A stretch of DNA of 7,458 nucleotides from Clostridiales bacterium (GTDB lineage: Bacteria; Bacillota; Clostridia; Oscillospirales; Oscillospiraceae), in NCBI GenBank assembly GCA_003516765.1, contig DPCD01000154.1, positions 16,485 to 23,942 of the forward strand, read 5' to 3'. Below are positions 5,961-7,458 of the stretch, one piece after another; the first letter of the stretch is position 1; each line of letters opens with the position of its first letter. Below the pieces are notes generated by a model. That model saw only the letters and a list, made by a program, of their open reading frames with translations. It had not been told where the DNA came from and searched no databases. The position numbers and the translations under genes were made by a program.

Positions 5961-5993
5961 ATCTGCTCCGGTTCTTCCGGGGCAGATTTTTTT
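5961..5993 (+). terminator. Rho-independent terminator after secG
   Basis: An 11-bp stem ATCTGCTCCGG (5961-5971) / CCGGGGCAGAT (5977-5987), with one G-T wobble and a TTCTT loop, runs into seven Ts (5987-5993). It separates secG from convergent spoIID, whose stop is at 5996-5998. On the minus strand the hairpin is followed by CGAAAGG, without a U tract, so it is not a clear intrinsic terminator for spoIID. Confidence 0.93.
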
Positions 5994-5995
5994 GC

Positions 5996-7021
5996 CTATT
6001 GCCGCTCCACCTCCGCCCCCTGATAGTAATACTGCAGAATGGTCCGGTAGGAAAAGCCAAGCTGCGCCATCGTCTGCGCGCCGTACTGGCTCATGCCCAC
6101 CCGATGCCCGAATCCGGTCACGTCGAAGACAAAATCCCCGTCCTGATAGGAAAGGGTCAGCCTTGTGGAGTTCAGACCGAACATCCGCCGCAGCTGCGTA
6201 CCGGAAAACGAAACGCCGCCGATGCTGCATGTCGCTGCGCCGCCGCCCGCGCTTCTTGTCGTCTCTCCGAGCCAGGCATCCGGGCTTCCGCTCAGCTGCA
6301 CGTCCGGGTTTTCCTGCATGAGACGCTGAGAGAATTCCTCCGGCGAGAAGACCGCCCGCGAGGAAAAGCGCGGCGCAGCCTCCTCCCCCGGGCTTTCCAC
6401 CGCCTGCAGATACGGCACATCCGTCCCCCAGACCGCAACCGCTGCTTCCGTTGCCCCGCCCGAGCAGGAAAAATAAACCGCGTCAATCAGCTGTCCGTCA
6501 TACGTCAAAACCTGCCCTGCTGTCTGCCGGACCGCCGCAAGCGCCGCGCTCCAAACTGCTTCAAAGGAATCTCCATATTTCTGCCGCAGCTGCTCCCGGC
6601 TTGTCCACGCCTGACAGCAGGAAGCCTCCGCGCAGACGTCCGCGTTTTCATGCTTCGGCTGCAAGAGCTTCCGACAGGTAAACGTCCTTGCTGCAACTGC
6701 CTGTGCTTTGCGCGCCTCGGTTTCAAAGTCTGCCGGCATTTCGCTGAGCAGTACCCCTGTCAGATAGTCCTCCATGGAAAGTTCTGCCACCGCGCCGTCA
6801 TCAAGCAGGCGAACCGTCTGTGCATCCGGCGCTGTTTGCGTCATAGTTGCCTCTGATTCGTTTTGCTGCGCAGAAGCAGCTTTCCGGGGTGCTACTGCTT
6901 CCTCCCCAGTTTCAACCAGCAGCACCAGCCCCGCATCCGATGCCGCGGCTTCATCACGGTTTCCGGGCAGCAGCCCGAACGCCAGCGCTGCCAGCAGCGC
7001 ACACATCGCAATGGTCTTCAT
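5996..7021 (-). CDS. spoIID: Stage II sporulation protein D (SpoIID), septal peptidoglycan lytic transglycosylase
   Basis: SpoIID cleaves peptidoglycan glycan strands during engulfment of the forespore, working with SpoIIM and SpoIIP in the mother-cell membrane. The 341-residue product (B. subtilis about 343) has an N-terminal signal anchor (about 2-19), a low-complexity linker (about 40-66) and the SpoIID/LytB domain. The domain shows LSMEDYLTGVLLSEMPADFE with the likely catalytic Glu94, KAQAVAARTFTCRK (105-118), YFSCSGGATE (183-192) and the closing GFGHRVGMSQYGAQ (303-316). A His-Cys-Cys-Cys cluster (H124, C130, C135, C136) resembles the zinc site of clostridial SpoIID. I chose the ATG at 7021: AAGGAGGG (7034-7027) sits 5 nt upstream and the signal anchor starts there. 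An in-frame ATG at 7081 lies upstream of the predicted promoter. The gene appears monocistronic, between convergent secG and a divergent TPR gene. A LytB-like paralogue is the alternative, but the promoter favours a sporulation role. Confidence 0.92.
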   Translation of the reverse strand: MKTIAMCALLAALAFGLLPGNRDEAAASDAGLVLLVETGEEAVAPRKAASAQQNESEATMTQTAPDAQTVRLLDDGAVAELSMEDYLTGVLLSEMPADFETEARKAQAVAARTFTCRKLLQPKHENADVCAEASCCQAWTSREQLRQKYGDSFEAVWSAALAAVRQTAGQVLTYDGQLIDAVYFSCSGGATEAAVAVWGTDVPYLQAVESPGEEAAPRFSSRAVFSPEEFSQRLMQENPDVQLSGSPDAWLGETTRSAGGGAATCSIGGVSFSGTQLRRMFGLNSTRLTLSYQDGDFVFDVTGFGHRVGMSQYGAQTMAQLGFSYRTILQYYYQGAEVERQ

Positions 7022-7042
7022 GCCATCCCTCCTTTTTGCTCC

Positions 7043-7072
7043 ATCGTATGACTGCGTGCCATCAAATATACC
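7043..7072 (-). promoter_or_regulatory. sigma-E-type (mother-cell) promoter of spoIID
   Basis: Read on the minus strand, GGTATATT (7072-7065) is followed after 14 bp by CATACGAT (7050-7043). This closely matches the B. subtilis sigma-E pattern (-35 near KMATATT, -10 near CATACAnT, spacer about 14). Predicted initiation near 7036 leaves a leader of about 15 nt with the SD at its start. spoIID is a known sigma-E target in B. subtilis, which supports the call. Confidence 0.7.
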
Positions 7073-7091
7073 GCTTGACATAACGCCGTGC

Positions 7092-7120
7092 TTGACACGC
7101 TTTTATGAAAGCTTTATAAT
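7092..7120 (+). promoter_or_regulatory. Perfect-consensus sigma-A promoter of the TPR gene
   Basis: TTGACA (7092-7097), a 17-bp spacer and TATAAT (7115-7120) match the housekeeping consensus at all 12 positions. The start should be near 7127, about 33 nt before the ATG at 7160. A second copy of GCTTGACA lies upstream at 7073-7080 (the other is 7090-7097), without a matching -10. Confidence 0.9.
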
Positions 7121-7159
7121 AGATAACAAATTGTAACTTTGCTGTCAGGAGCTTTTGCT

Positions 7160-7458
7160 ATGAAATATATTCTGAAAATTTTTCTGATTGTGCTGCTGGT
7201 TGTGGCAATCATCGGCGCGGCATGCTGGTTTTTCCTGGTGCAGCGCCCGGACCTCACCATGAGCGTCTTTGCCTATTGGGGCGACCACTTCTACGACGCC
7301 GGGCGCTATAACCGTGCGGTTTCGCTCTATGAGACCGCCTGCCGCCTTGACCCGCAGAACGCCAATCTTCCCGTGCGCCTCGCACAGGCATATATCAACA
7401 GCGGCAACTACACGAAGGCGGAATACACCCTCGTCAGCGCCATCACCAACAACCCCGA
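7160..7458 (+). CDS. Membrane-anchored tetratricopeptide repeat protein, 5' part
   Basis: The frame opens at ATG 7160 after an SD AGGAG (7147-7151, 8-nt spacer) and runs off the right edge, so only 99 complete codons are seen. Residues 4-26 form one hydrophobic helix (start MKYILKIFLIVLLVVAIIG) with a basic N-terminus, either a signal anchor or an uncleaved signal peptide. Two TPR-like units follow: about 35-68 (GDHFYDAGRYNRAVSLYETA, then LDP) and about 69-99 (LAQAYINSGNYTKAEYTLV, then NNP). TPR domains mediate protein-protein contacts; here the domain is probably outside the membrane. No specific function can be assigned from this part. It is transcribed divergently from spoIID by a perfect housekeeping promoter, so it is likely expressed in growing cells. 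Confidence 0.85.
   Translation, partial: MKYILKIFLIVLLVVAIIGAACWFFLVQRPDLTMSVFAYWGDHFYDAGRYNRAVSLYETACRLDPQNANLPVRLAQAYINSGNYTKAEYTLVSAITNNP

Noticed and set aside
5961..5993. The secG terminator acting as a bidirectional terminator for spoIID
   Set aside because: On the minus strand the stem is followed by CGAAAGG, not a U tract; the T-rich side serves only the plus strand.
5999..6856. A 285-codon plus-strand frame opposite spoIID
   Set aside because: spoIID on the minus strand has full-length homology, an SD and a promoter; the plus frame is low-complexity Arg/Pro/Ala-rich and starts just after the secG terminator without an SD.
7022..7081. A 20-residue N-terminal extension of SpoIID
   Set aside because: It would start upstream of the sigma-E-like promoter and would bury the signal anchor behind a charged stretch.

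Overview
The window looks like chromosomal DNA from an anaerobic, endospore-forming Firmicute of the Clostridia. The GC-rich codon third positions and the gene set suggest a gut Oscillospiraceae/Ruminococcaceae-type bacterium, which is an inference. Supporting evidence: strong GGAGG-type ribosome binding sites, sigma-A promoters with 17-bp spacers, a spoIID gene preceded by a sigma-E-like promoter, and a YgfK-type iron-sulfur flavoprotein of the sort found in purine-degrading anaerobes.

Layout, left to right. (1) 1-1242: the 3' part of a ygfK-like oxidoreductase, closed by a 32-bp palindromic terminator. (2) 1433-2788: an 11-helix neurotransmitter:sodium symporter (NSS) family transporter with its own promoter and a strong terminator. 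(3) 2927-4138: a PLP-dependent MalY/PatB-type C-S lyase with its own promoter. (4) 4139-4413: a gap holding a 29-codon small ORF with a strong Shine-Dalgarno (SD) sequence, surrounded by four copies of an 8-nt complementary motif, then the prfB promoter. (5) 4414-5544: prfB (release factor 2) without the usual programmed frameshift. (6) 5710-5946: secG, with a leader that contains a terminator-like hairpin. (7) 5996-7021, minus strand: spoIID, convergent with secG. (8) 7160 to the right edge: the start of a membrane-anchored TPR protein, transcribed divergently from spoIID from a perfect-consensus sigma-A promoter.

Almost every gene is its own transcription unit, so the window is mostly ordinary core genome and not one operon. 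The only possible metabolic pair is the NSS transporter and the C-S lyase (amino acid or cysteine-conjugate uptake followed by cleavage). prfB and secG are housekeeping genes of translation termination and protein export; spoIID acts in engulfment during sporulation. I found no mobile element, CRISPR array, tRNA or rRNA, and no clear sign of a novel multi-gene system. The least explained piece is the small-ORF/repeat region at 4149-4341.
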